14,839 nt of DNA from Lachnospiraceae bacterium (GCA_017476305.1 JAFVAA010000505.1:1-14839), one strand, 5' to 3'. Shown: positions 1 to 7,858, numbered from the stretch's first letter. The notes: generated by a model from the letters alone, not told the origin. Numbers and translations: made by a program.

Positions 1-564
1 AATAAAGTGTTTGCAAATGCACAGACGGGAAATGTAGTGTTAATGAGCCAGAATTTCATGCTGGGAGAGTGGAAACGGGGGATTCATTATCTGATTCCTG
101 TGCTGGCATTTGCAGCAGGTGTTTTTTTCGCGGAACAGATTGGATATCGTTTGAAGGAATATAAGAGGCTTCACTGGAGGCAGATTGTCATTCTGTTTGA
201 GATGGTTCTGCTTGGAATTGTAGGCTTTTTGCCGTTTCGGTACAATATGCTTGCCAATGTTCTGGTCTCCTTTTCCTGTGCTATGCAGGTTCAGGCATTT
301 CGAAAGGTGAATGGCTATGGTTATGCGAGTACGATGTGCATAGGGAATTTAAGAAGCGGGACGGAAAGCATATCCGTATATCTGCGAAGTAAAGACCGGA
401 AGGATTTAAGGAAAGCCTTTCATTACTATGGGATTATCTTTGTGTTTGCCATCGGGGCGGGTGCCGGCGGAATCGTGGCAAAAATCATCGGATTTCCGGC
501 AATCTGGTGTTCCTGTGGCCTTCTTTTAATTTGCTTTGGGCTTATGTGCAGGGAACATCTTTAG
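1..564 (+). CDS. DUF1275 (YoaK-like) membrane protein, 5' end outside window
   Basis: The reading frame is open from base 1, so the true start lies upstream. The GTG at base 7 falls inside the conserved family core (FANAQTGNVVLMSQ) and is unlikely to be a start. About 187 residues are visible, with several hydrophobic segments: around residues 20-37, 57-75, 134-154 and 158-177. The asparagine-rich TGN motif near the start of the visible part is typical of the DUF1275/YoaK family of small integral membrane proteins, whose function is not settled. The stop at 562-564 leaves about 90 bases before the ribosome site of the next gene on the same strand, so the two could share a transcript. This looks like ordinary chromosomal flank of the island. 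Family call good; function unknown. Confidence 0.8.
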   Translation, partial: NKVFANAQTGNVVLMSQNFMLGEWKRGIHYLIPVLAFAAGVFFAEQIGYRLKEYKRLHWRQIVILFEMVLLGIVGFLPFRYNMLANVLVSFSCAMQVQAFRKVNGYGYASTMCIGNLRSGTESISVYLRSKDRKDLRKAFHYYGIIFVFAIGAGAGGIVAKIIGFPAIWCSCGLLLICFGLMCREHL

Positions 565-664
565 GCGGCTTTCTGATTCCTGCTGTGGCGGTGATGCCGG
601 TCGTGGCAAGTATTTCTCTCAGGAACATTTTACAGGATAGACTTTTTCAGGAAAGGTGAGGTTT

Positions 665-1291
665 ATGAAGATACAGAAAAGAAAAGCAGCATATATATGG
701 AATGCTGTATTATTTATATTTGGTATCGCAGGTCTTGTGATTACTCTTTTGGGTATGGGCATTGGTGAAATGTTTTCCTACTATACACAGGACAGTAACA
801 TATTCAGCATGTGTGTCAGCGGAATCTATCTTCTGTTTTGGAATAAGGATATTCCGGGGTGGCTTAACAGGCTCAGATATGCTGCTTCCGTAAGTCTGAT
901 GCTTACATTTACCGTAGTTGTATTCGTTCTGGGACCGATGTACGGAGTCGTGTGGTATCCATGGCTGTTTTTCCACGGGGCGAATTTCTTTTACCATTTA
1001 TCCTGTCCGCTTCTCTCTTTCATATCGTTTGTCCTGTTTGAAGGAGGGGAGAAGCCTGCTGTGCCGGATACCCTGATTGCCATTATACCGACGCTGCTGT
1101 ATGCTGTGGTATTGATCATTTTTAATGTCATAAATGCAGTGCACGGACCATATCCGTTCCTGTATGTGCATGAGCAGCCCGTATATATGAGTATTATCTG
1201 GGGAATCACAATACCGGGGATTGCATGGGCTTTGGCTTTTGTGATCAGGTCGTTAAAGGGACGAATGCGGGGGGCTGATTGTAGTATGTGA
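665..1291 (+). CDS. Pr6Pr-like multi-pass membrane protein
   Basis: This protein of about 208 residues has six hydrophobic segments. The motif YYTQDSNIF near residue 43 and the loop HGPYPFLYV near residue 160 are characteristic of the Pr6Pr / FAR-17a-like membrane family, which has no established bacterial role. A GTG at 656 could extend it by three residues. The ATG at 665 is preferred because AAAGGTGAGG lies just upstream of it. It follows the DUF1275 gene on the same strand and looks complete. GC content here is higher than in the genes after 1440, so it probably belongs to the chromosomal flank rather than the defence island. Topology is clear; family assignment is from recalled motif similarity. 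Confidence 0.7.
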   Translation: MKIQKRKAAYIWNAVLFIFGIAGLVITLLGMGIGEMFSYYTQDSNIFSMCVSGIYLLFWNKDIPGWLNRLRYAASVSLMLTFTVVVFVLGPMYGVVWYPWLFFHGANFFYHLSCPLLSFISFVLFEGGEKPAVPDTLIAIIPTLLYAVVLIIFNVINAVHGPYPFLYVHEQPVYMSIIWGITIPGIAWALAFVIRSLKGRMRGADCSM

Positions 1292-1365
1292 TGATGAGAT
1301 GTGAGAATCAATAGGTGCTTGATGGCATTATATGGGGGAGAGTTTTGAGAAAAAAGTAAAATGTA

Positions 1366-1394
1366 TTGCTATTGTGCGTACGGATTGGTATAAT
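1366..1394 (+). promoter_or_regulatory. Sigma-A type promoter for the toxin-antitoxin pair
   Basis: A -35-like TTGCTA (1366-1371) and a perfect -10 TATAAT (1389-1394) are separated by exactly 17 bases. The antitoxin ATG is about 48 bases downstream of the -10, with a good ribosome site (GAAAGGAG) in between. RelB-type antitoxins usually autorepress such promoters; no clear operator palindrome was identified. Confidence 0.7.
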
Positions 1395-1442
1395 ATAGCC
1401 AGAAAAGGAAATACTAAGATTTTTTGAAAGGAGTGTTACATT

Positions 1443-1751
1443 ATGGCAACAAAATCAGCTAATTTGTACGCAAGAATAGAGCCGGATGTGAAAGAACAGG
1501 CAGAAAGTATCTTGTCAGCACTTGGTATTCCGGCATCCAATGCTATCAATATGTTCTATAAACAAATTATTCTAAACAGGGGACTTCCTTTTGAAGTAAA
1601 AATACCTACGGCAAAACCTGTTAATGTGGCAGAACTGACCGAAGCAGAATTAAATGCGGAACTGGAGAAAGGGTATGCGGATATGGCTGCAGGCAGAACA
1701 AAATCTGCAAGACAGGCATTTGCTGATATTCGCAAAGATTATGGTATATGA
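1443..1751 (+). CDS. RelB/DinJ family type II antitoxin
   Basis: This 102-residue protein has the usual RelB/DinJ form. An N-terminal ribbon-helix-helix (residues 1-50, with ANLYARIEPDVKEQAE, then LGIPASNAINMFYKQI) binds DNA and the dimer partner. GLPFEVKIP follows, then an acidic toxin-wrapping tail. These antitoxins neutralise RelE/YafQ/ParE-fold mRNA interferases or gyrase poisons and repress their own promoter; a promoter with a perfect -10 lies just upstream. The stop overlaps the ATG of the next ORF (ATGA, 1748-1751), the usual toxin coupling, but that toxin is truncated. This is therefore probably an orphan antitoxin. The start is supported by GAAAGGAG at normal spacing. Confidence 0.9.
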   Translation: MATKSANLYARIEPDVKEQAESILSALGIPASNAINMFYKQIILNRGLPFEVKIPTAKPVNVAELTEAELNAELEKGYADMAAGRTKSARQAFADIRKDYGI

Positions 1752-1828
1752 TTTATGAGGTGATTACCACCGATCAAGCGGATGTCGATTTAAGGGAAAT
1801 ATATGAGTATATTGCTTTTGAACTGTGA
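1748..1828 (+). pseudogene. RelE/ParE-type toxin, truncated to 26 codons
   Basis: The ORF starts at the ATG overlapping the antitoxin stop and reads MIYEVITTDQADVDLREIYE then YIAFEL before TGA at 1826-1828. A RelE/ParE-fold toxin of this family starts in this way (first strand, then the helix with D-L-x-x-I-Y-x-Y-I) but is normally about 90-105 residues. All catalytic and core strands are missing. The sequence immediately after switches to a different gene (a BREX brxC scrap), so this is a rearrangement junction rather than a point mutation. No toxin activity is expected. Confidence 0.8.
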
Positions 1829-1829
1829 G

Positions 1830-1931
1830 AGCAAGGGCAAGAATCACCATGTCCTGTTTTTGGTGGATGAGATTGGACAGTATATTGCCGATGACAGTCA
1901 GCTCATGGTAAACTTGCAGACAGTAACAGAG
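1830..1931 (+). pseudogene. brxC: Internal fragment of BREX ATPase gene brxC
   Basis: One reading frame encodes about 34 residues that include KGKNHHVLFLVDEIGQYIA and then [14 protein letters not shown]. This matches, from memory, the Walker B segment of BrxC, the roughly 1200-residue P-loop protein of type 1 BREX phage-exclusion loci (hydrophobic strand, VDEIGQ, then LMxNLQT). No flanking brxC sequence is visible: upstream is the truncated toxin, downstream the start region of a DUF3990 gene. It is only a recombination scrap, but a diagnostic one because a pglZ fragment lies 6 kb downstream on the same strand. An ATG at 1803 opens this frame but lies inside the toxin remnant. Confidence 0.75.
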
Positions 1932-1948
1932 GAAAAGGAGATGAGAGA

Positions 1949-2433
1949 ATGCTTGTTTATCATGGAAGTTATCTGCCTGTCGAGCGGCCAAAGATTATTG
2001 TCAGCAATCGAACGCTGGACTTTGGAAGAGGATTTTATACAACTACAAATTATGAACAGGCAGAGGAATGGGCGAGAAAAGTTTTAAAGCGACGAAAAGA
2101 GACAGGTGATATGTGTCATTTTATGAATATGACATAGAAAAGGCAAAGGAAAACCTTCGTGTAAATATTTTTGAAAAGGCAGATGAACCTTGGCTTGATT
2201 ATGTATGTGATTGCAGAGCCGGAAAGGATGGACAGGATAATTACGATATTGTAATGGAATCTGTAGCGGATGATGATGTTTATGCTACATTGATTCTTTA
2301 TGAAAGAGGCCTTTTGGACAAAGAAGAAACTTTGAAGTGGTTAAAAATTAAGAAATTGTTTAATCAGATTTTGTTTCATACAGATCATGCGTTGAATTGT
2401 TGTAAATATGTAAAAGCAGAAAAAGTGATGTGA
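1949..2433 (+). CDS. DUF3990 ADP-ribosyltransferase-like protein, frameshifted
   Basis: Two overlapping frames together give one DUF3990 protein of about 161 residues. The first (1949 to about 2108) holds [16 protein letters not shown] and [20 protein letters not shown]. The second (from about 2110) holds [17 protein letters not shown], the conserved DYVCDCRAG and the C-terminal [11 protein letters not shown]. The HG and GRGFYTTT motifs resemble the NAD-binding H-Y pair of ADP-ribosyltransferases, the fold to which DUF3990 is related; the substrate is unknown. The frames are joined by adding one base near 2108-2112 (GGTGAT[T]ATGTG). Start chosen for AAAAGGAG upstream. Two small genes follow at once, a typical arrangement with DUF3791, suggesting a toxin with partners. 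Broken as sequenced. Confidence 0.75.
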
Positions 2434-2444
2434 GGTGAGAGCAT

Positions 2445-2681
2445 ATGGATGGAAAAAAGTTGATAGCACTGCTTCCGGAAATTACATCAGAAGTTGTGGA
2501 TTTTATATCGAGTAGAGATGAGATGACGGAGGATGAGGCAATTCGCAACTTATATTCTTCAAAACTGTATCAGGATTTAGAAAATGAGGAAACAAAAGTT
2601 TGGCAGTTTAGCACAGAAACTCTGTATAGTCTTTATATACAGGAAAAAAAGACTGGCAAAATAGAGTATCCGGAGTGTTAA
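2445..2681 (+). CDS. Small partner protein of the DUF3990 module
   Basis: This 78-residue, mostly helical, acidic protein has no membrane segment. It contains EITSEVVDFISSRDEMTEDE, a pattern ELYSSKLYQDLENEETKVW-like in the middle, and FSTETLYSLYIQEKK near the end. Small proteins of this form are, as far as I recall, often next to DUF3990 genes in Lachnospiraceae and carry no assigned function. It starts 11 bases after the DUF3990 stop with GTGAGGTGAGAG upstream. It ends just before the ribosome site of the DUF3791 gene, so the three are very probably one operon. A neutralising partner for the ADP-ribosyltransferase-like protein is an inference from position and size only. Confidence 0.7.
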   Translation: MDGKKLIALLPEITSEVVDFISSRDEMTEDEAIRNLYSSKLYQDLENEETKVWQFSTETLYSLYIQEKKTGKIEYPEC

Positions 2682-2692
2682 GGAGGAAAAAT

Positions 2693-2899
2693 ATGGGAAC
2701 AGTAAGTTTATTTAAAACTTTTTGTTTGGAGCAATACAAAGAAAAGCATCAGATTAGCGGTATGGAGGCTCTGCGGATTTTTGACCAGAATGATGTGCTT
2801 AGATATTTAAAGGATTGTTATGAACCTCTTCATACGCAAGGAGCAGGATATATTGTAGATGATATAGACGATTTTATTAAATCCAGACGGGAAAATTGA
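2693..2899 (+). CDS. DUF3791 family small protein
   Basis: This 68-residue protein contains FCLEQYKEKHQISGMEALRI and the conserved C-terminal YEPLHTQGAGYIVDDIDDFI, the signature of DUF3791. The family is a frequent neighbour of DUF3990 and is a plausible antitoxin or adaptor; its biochemical role is not established. The ATG at 2693 is chosen over a GTG at 2675 because a perfect AAGGAGG (2680-2686) sits seven bases before it. The gene begins 11 bases after the stop of the preceding partner gene. It looks complete. Confidence 0.8.
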   Translation: MGTVSLFKTFCLEQYKEKHQISGMEALRIFDQNDVLRYLKDCYEPLHTQGAGYIVDDIDDFIKSRREN

Positions 2900-2990
2900 T
2901 AAGGATAAAGATATTATTATTACATTACCTATTTCAACATATCAGGATTATATTGAAAGACTGGGGGATTATATGTCCGTGACAAGATAA
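2898..2990 (+). other. Open 30-codon stretch without a start, probable gene remnant
   Basis: Just after the DUF3791 stop, a second frame is open to TAA at 2988-2990. It reads with protein-like character: KDIIITLPISTYQDYIERLG followed by DYMSVTR. There is no start codon or ribosome site early in the frame, and I do not recognise the parent gene. It may be the tail of something displaced when the cassette downstream was acquired, or chance. The remaining bases to 3070 hold the promoter of the next operon. Confidence 0.3.
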
Positions 2991-3004
2991 ATAGGATTAA
3001 TGTC

Positions 3005-3033
3005 TTGTATTAAATTTAGAAAAAGGATATAAT
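3005..3033 (+). promoter_or_regulatory. Sigma-A type promoter of the three-gene kinase/nuclease/methylase operon
   Basis: TTGTAT (3005-3010) and a perfect TATAAT (3028-3033) are separated by exactly 17 bases. The ATG of the GHKL gene follows 37 bases later, with GGAGGGTG as ribosome site. No other promoter of this quality was seen inside the operon, so the three overlapping genes are probably expressed together from here. The spacer is AT-rich and no operator was identified. Confidence 0.7.
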
Positions 3034-3070
3034 AGTTTAAGAAATTTGATGTCATTCTGGAGGGTGATTC

Positions 3071-5217
3071 ATGGAAAAATTAGAATATATTATTGAAGAT
3101 AGTACAATAGCAGAAGTACTCGGTGTACAGAATTTTTCAAATGAAGAATCCGCAGTTTTAGAGCTTGTTAAAAATGCATATGATGCACAATCACCAGATG
3201 TAATTATTAATATTTCTAAGACTAAAATGGTGATTGAAGATACCGGCGTTGGAATGAATCGAGAGAAAATACTTGAAGCATGGATGCATGTTGGAAAAAG
3301 CGATAAGGATTATATGGAGTGGGTGAAAATGCAAGAGTTTTAGCAGGTTCTAAAGGTGTAGGCAGATTTGCTATTGCGCGTTTAGGTGCAATGGCAAGTG
3401 TCTATACAAGGATGGATGGTCAGGAAGGAGTTTTGTGGAAAACAGACTGGAATACAAATTCATTAGAACCATACCTTGAGCAAAAGAAAAAAGGTACAAA
3501 AATAGTTATTGAGCAGCTTCGCGATAATTGGACGGAATCACGAGTACGTAATTTACGTGATTTTTTGTCCCGAACCTATATTGATGATAAAATGAAAATA
3601 CAGGTTCTATATAAAGAAGAAAAAAAGGAGGTGACAAGATATTTTGGAAAAATAAAATTAGGTATTCACTGTGTGAGCATAATTAGATTAAATTATATGG
3701 CAGAATCGCAGCAACTAATATGTGATATAGCATCTGATGAATTTAAGGAAGAGGTAAAAGAATTTTGCCCGGAAATTAATGTGAGGACTCAGAGAATAGA
3801 AATCAATATAGCGGAAGAACTTGAAAATAGAAAAGAGGTTTTGTCAGAGGAAGCGACGGAGGAAGCCTGGAGAGATTTTTTAAAAAGTATCGGGAATTTT
3901 TCAGCAGAGTTGTATTTTTCTTTGAAAAGTGTATCAACCAGTGATTTTGAGAAGTTTCATTATAAATATAAAATATTAGAGGAGCGGTATGATTCAGGTG
4001 TTGTTTTGTATAGAAATGCCTTTAGTATTTCATCCTATGAAGGAAAAAAGGATTGGCTTGGATTTGGGAAACGCTCCAGAAAGTCACCTGCAGCAGCTTC
4101 ACATCCTACAGGTGCCTGGCGTGTACGTGAAAATCAGATATCAGGAAAAGTTATTATTGATAAAAAAGAAAATAATGGATTATGCGATTTGATGAATCGG
4201 CAAGGTTTGGTGGAAAACGATACGTATAAGCTGTTTATTGAGATTATTATAGCAGGAATAAATTGCTTTGAAAGGTATAGGCAAAGTATTATACGGCGTG
4301 TTATGAAGAATTCTCAGACGCAGGAAGAAAAAAGTTCAAATATAATCGACATTGTTATAAAAAATCCGGATAAACTGTCAGGACTTTCAAGCGAAGAAAC
4401 AAAGTTATTTTTAAGCGAATTAGAGCAGATGAAGAAGGAAAATAAAGAAAGTAGGAAACAGATTGATGAAACAGAAAAAAGATATAAATATGATATTCGT
4501 TTGCTGAATATGCTTGCAACCTCCGGACTTAAAGCTACTTCCATTGCCCATGAAATGCATAATGACAGAAATAGTATTGATAAAAATGTTGATTATATTA
4601 TCAAGGCGTTAAAACGCTATGCACTTTGGGATATTGTGAATGACGATGAGAACAGGCAATATATGCATAGAGATATTCCGGCACTTTTGAAGAAGAATCA
4701 AAGAATTAATAGAAAAATCATTTCCTTTATGGACGTGATGTTATCAGAATCTGAAAAGGAACAGTTTTTTCCGGAAGTTATAAATATGGATGCTCTTTTT
4801 GAAAATATTAAACTTGTTTGGGAAAAGGATTATTCGTGGATTGATATTCAGTTACAGGTAGAGGAGGGACTGGAATATAAAAGTGCCAAGGATATTTTTA
4901 GAGTAATATTTGATAATCTGATATTAAACAGCATTCAGCAAAATGATATTGAAAATGTATTGACAATTCGTATTTTAGCAGAAAAAAGAGGAAAATATCT
5001 CTATATAACTTATTTTGATAATGGTAAGGGGCTGCCGCCAAAATACAAGTTTGATCCGATGCGTATTCTGGAAGTGCATGAGACGTCAAGGGCAAATGGA
5101 CATGGAATAGGTATGTGGATTGTGAATAATACTATTATTAATACAGGTGGAGAAGTACAAAAAGTTGAAGGATTCGATGGATTTAAAATAGAATTTATAA
5201 TAGGAGATAAGATATGA
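3071..5217 (+). CDS. Double-GHKL ATPase / histidine kinase, one frameshift
   Basis: With one base added near 3317-3321 the gene encodes about 715 residues. N-terminal GHKL ATPase domain (HATPase_c_3, MORC/Hsp90-like): N box LELVKNAYDA (residues 30-39), G1 DTGVGM (57-62), then AGSKGVGRFA just after the frameshift. The middle region (around 4050-4210, DWLGFGKRSRKSP and NRQGLVEND) is conserved in relatives. A coiled coil spans about 4390-4500. A kinase half follows: H-box-like SIAHEMHND, with the candidate phospho-histidine codon at 4549-4551 (about residue 494). A second HATPase_c has N box DNLILNS, DNGKGL and GHGIGMWIV. No membrane segment is seen, so it is cytosolic. The stop overlaps the next ATG, whose product begins with a receiver domain, so the pair forms a two-component unit. 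As sequenced, the first frame ends at 3343. Confidence 0.8.
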
Positions 5218-6278
5218 GTGAAAAGGAAAAAATAAATCTTTTGTATATTGATGATGATCGGGATGAGGCAATATCTGCATATTTAGAGGGAGATTATCAA
5301 AATAATGTTTATGATGTGAATTACCAAGAGATTGATTTCGGAAGCAATCAGGATTACGAAAGTTTATTAGATTCGGAGAAAGTGACCTCGGCAAATGTTA
5401 TCTTGATTGATTCAAGACTATTTGAGAATGATAGTATTAGAGATAAAGGGAAATTTTCTGGGGAGGAGTTTAGAATGATATTGAGAAAGGTTTTTCCTTT
5501 TATAGAGGTATTGGTGATTTCTCAAAACGGGGAAAATAAAGAATTTGAAATTATTCCAAAGTATAGGAGTGGTGGTTCGGAGACATCAAGAGAATATTAT
5601 GACAGAGTTCTAAAAGAAAAAATAGATGAGAGTATAAAAAGAGTAAAGACGTTTCGAAATATCTCGAAAAAATTGGTGAATAATAAAGGGATTGAAAAAT
5701 TTTTAATTGAAAAAACAGTAGATTCCTTAAATGGAATTAATGATTATGAAGATTTTGGTATTTATCATAAAAAATTTGCAAAAATATATAATAACAAGTG
5801 TGCATATTGTGGTGCACTGTGGGGGCTTTTGCCTGTAGAGTCTTTTGAAGTAGATCATTTTCTGAATATAGCTTCTTTTCCTGATACTACAGATGGAAGG
5901 ATAGAAGCTGGGAAAATGATAAATCTGGTATGGTCTTGTATATCATGTAATCGTGGAAAACGTGGAATCACAATCAAACCTCCATATGATAATTTATTGA
6001 ATACAGATAATGGAAATATAGCACTGATTTTTAAGAGAGATAGCGATTACTATATAAGAATTTGTGATACATATCAGGATGATGAATTTATAAAGAAATT
6101 TTATGAAAGTCTGCATTTAGGGTATGAGACAAGGCGTTTAGATTACCTTGCATTACAGCTTGAGGGGAAATATCGGAATGAAAAGGATGAAAATCGCAGG
6201 CAAAAGCTGGGCGAAAGTCTTAGTCTTTTGCTGCAGAAAAGAAATCGTATAGTAAATGCAGGCAGGTCGATACAATGA
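5214..6278 (+). CDS. Receiver domain fused to HNH endonuclease (response-regulator nuclease)
   Basis: This protein has 354 residues. Residues 1-115 look like a CheY-type receiver: strand INLLYI then the acidic cluster D13-D14-D15, candidate phospho-acceptor D66 in VILIDSRLF, and S103 after strand VLVIS. The usual C-terminal lysine strand is not obvious, so the domain is divergent. A helical linker (about 120-190) leads to an HNH nuclease with zinc knuckle: C196-x2-C199, D214-H215 (FEVDHFLN), N237, and C242-x2-C245-N246-R-G-K. The four cysteines should hold zinc, with H215 as general base. The ATG overlaps the kinase stop by four bases with TAGGAGAT upstream, and the stop overlaps the methylase ATG. 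Inference: phosphotransfer from the kinase controls DNA cleavage. It is intact as sequenced. Confidence 0.82.
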   Translation: MSEKEKINLLYIDDDRDEAISAYLEGDYQNNVYDVNYQEIDFGSNQDYESLLDSEKVTSANVILIDSRLFENDSIRDKGKFSGEEFRMILRKVFPFIEVLVISQNGENKEFEIIPKYRSGGSETSREYYDRVLKEKIDESIKRVKTFRNISKKLVNNKGIEKFLIEKTVDSLNGINDYEDFGIYHKKFAKIYNNKCAYCGALWGLLPVESFEVDHFLNIASFPDTTDGRIEAGKMINLVWSCISCNRGKRGITIKPPYDNLLNTDNGNIALIFKRDSDYYIRICDTYQDDEFIKKFYESLHLGYETRRLDYLALQLEGKYRNEKDENRRQKLGESLSLLLQKRNRIVNAGRSIQ

Positions 6279-7858
6279 AAAAGCTGGAAAATAAATTATC
6301 AGGTTCCTACTATACACCGTTTCGGACGATTCGATTTATGGAAAGATATTTGGCGAGTGAGAAGAAAATATATAGTAGTGTCTTGGAACCATCAGCAGGT
6401 GATGGGAGATTTATAGATGCATTTTATAAAAAAGATGGCATTCAGAAATTAGTAGCTATAGAATTATTAGAGGAAAAAGTGAAACATCTGGAGGATAAGA
6501 AATATCCGGAATGTGTGGAGATAGTTGCGGATGATTTTCTGGTTTTTTCCGAACAAACGAATGAAAAGTACGGATTAATTATTGGAAATCCACCATATAT
6601 CAGTATTAAAAATATGGAAGATACTTCGAAGGAGAGGGCAAAAGAGATTTGTAAAAAGTATGATTTACCAAATACTTTGATGCAAAATATGTGGGTTGCA
6701 TTTGTTCTAGCAGCGGTATCCTGTCTGGAGAGAGAGGGAACTATTTTTTTTGTACTCCCTATAGAGTTTCTTCAGGTCCAGTATGCAGAAAAAGTACGCT
6801 TGTTTTTAGAAGAACACTTTGATACAATTCATATTTTGACTTTTAAAGAGAGAATGTTTCCAGAGATAGAACAAGAATCTTGTCTTGTTTATTTAACAAA
6901 TGAGAATAAAAGTGAACCATGCATTTATTTTAAAATGTATGAAGAATTGGATTCGAAACGGTCTTATTATGATTCTAAAATTGAAAGAAATAAGCCTTTA
7001 AAAAAATGGACCAATGCTATTTTATCAGATGAGGATATTGATTTATTGCATATAATTGATTCAAAATATAAAAATGTTTCGGAACTCTGTGATGCTTCTC
7101 CCGGGATTGTAACAGGGGCAAATAATGAGTTTATATTAACACAGAAACAGGTGGAACTGCTGGAATGTCAAGAATTTGTTTTGCCTGTTATTTCTAAAAG
7201 TATTATGCTGAATGGCGATTTCATATTGAATCAGGATATAATACAAAGGCTCGGTAGAGAAGGACATAGAATTTATTTATTGAACTTATCACATGCGGAT
7301 GAAAATTTATTTTCAGAGCCTTTAAAAGAATATTTGAAGGAAATCGGAGAAAAAGAGAATACATCTCAAATAAAACTAAAAAATAGGTATAAATGTAAAA
7401 ATAGGACACCTTGGTATGGTGTTCCAATTGTACGAAATGGTGCTCTTTTTTTCTTTAAAAGATATGATAAATTGCCACGGGTATGTGTAAACGAAGCGGA
7501 ATTATATACAACTGATATTGCTTATAATATGAGATTAGATTCCATATATGATAAAGGGAGTATGGCATTTTGTTTTTATAATTCGTTGACATTAACGCAG
7601 TGTGAATTTTATGGACGATATTATGCAGGCGGGGTTTCGGAATTAACACCAAGTGAGTTTAAAAGTCTTGCAATTCCGTATCGAAAAATAGATAAAAATG
7701 ATATTTTACATTTATCGGAAATGTTTAGGGAAAATGCAGGTGTAAATAAAATTATTGAATTTGTTAATTCGAAAACATTGGAAAGGGAATGGGAAGCTAA
7801 AGATATATTAAAACTGGACGGGATGCGAAGAAAATTGATGGAAAGAAGATTGACATAG
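6275..7858 (+). CDS. Eco57I/TaqI-type N6-adenine DNA methyltransferase
   Basis: This 527-residue enzyme has all the landmarks of a gamma-class adenine-N6 methyltransferase: motif X-like GSYYTP (10-15), AdoMet motif I VLEPSAGDGRF (36-46), acidic IE (62-63), DDF (86-88) and catalytic motif IV NPPY (105-108). After about residue 265 a target-recognition-like region starts, ending with GGVSELTPSEFKSLAIPY near 451-468, typical of TaqI/Eco57I C-terminal domains. There is no nuclease domain, and it is far shorter than BREX PglX (about 1200 residues). The ATG overlaps the HNH gene stop (ATGA), so it is translated with the nuclease. The likely role is self-protection by methylating the site that the HNH protein cuts, or marking DNA for recognition by the ATPase. 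It looks intact. Confidence 0.88.
   Translation: MKKLENKLSGSYYTPFRTIRFMERYLASEKKIYSSVLEPSAGDGRFIDAFYKKDGIQKLVAIELLEEKVKHLEDKKYPECVEIVADDFLVFSEQTNEKYGLIIGNPPYISIKNMEDTSKERAKEICKKYDLPNTLMQNMWVAFVLAAVSCLEREGTIFFVLPIEFLQVQYAEKVRLFLEEHFDTIHILTFKERMFPEIEQESCLVYLTNENKSEPCIYFKMYEELDSKRSYYDSKIERNKPLKKWTNAILSDEDIDLLHIIDSKYKNVSELCDASPGIVTGANNEFILTQKQVELLECQEFVLPVISKSIMLNGDFILNQDIIQRLGREGHRIYLLNLSHADENLFSEPLKEYLKEIGEKENTSQIKLKNRYKCKNRTPWYGVPIVRNGALFFFKRYDKLPRVCVNEAELYTTDIAYNMRLDSIYDKGSMAFCFYNSLTLTQCEFYGRYYAGGVSELTPSEFKSLAIPYRKIDKNDILHLSEMFRENAGVNKIIEFVNSKTLEREWEAKDILKLDGMRRKLMERRLT

Noticed and set aside
565..655. Hydrophobic frame after the DUF1275 stop (FLIPAVAVMPVVASISL) as a transporter fragment or extension
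   Set aside because: It has no start and is read in another frame of the DUF1275 end, and I could not tie it to a family. It may be chance in a GC-richer stretch.
1803..2087. 94-codon ORF from ATG 1803 as a gene of its own
   Set aside because: Its start lies in the toxin remnant, its middle is the brxC scrap and its end is the DUF3990 gene read in the wrong frame. It is a junction product, not a gene.
4314..5394. Minus-strand ORFs opposite the kinase and receiver genes
   Set aside because: They are rich in S, F, I and Y, as expected for the reverse of AT-rich coding sequence, and have no ribosome sites.
3071..6278. Kinase and receiver genes as a known Detocs system
   Set aside because: Detocs uses a phosphatase-like ATP-degrading effector and a three-protein relay. 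Here the output is an HNH nuclease, a methylase is present, and no DtcB-like buffer gene was seen. Only the logic is similar.
6275..7858. Methylase as the BREX methyltransferase PglX
   Set aside because: It has 527 residues against about 1200 for PglX, its C-terminus is TaqI/Eco57I-like, and it overlaps the HNH gene rather than following brxC.
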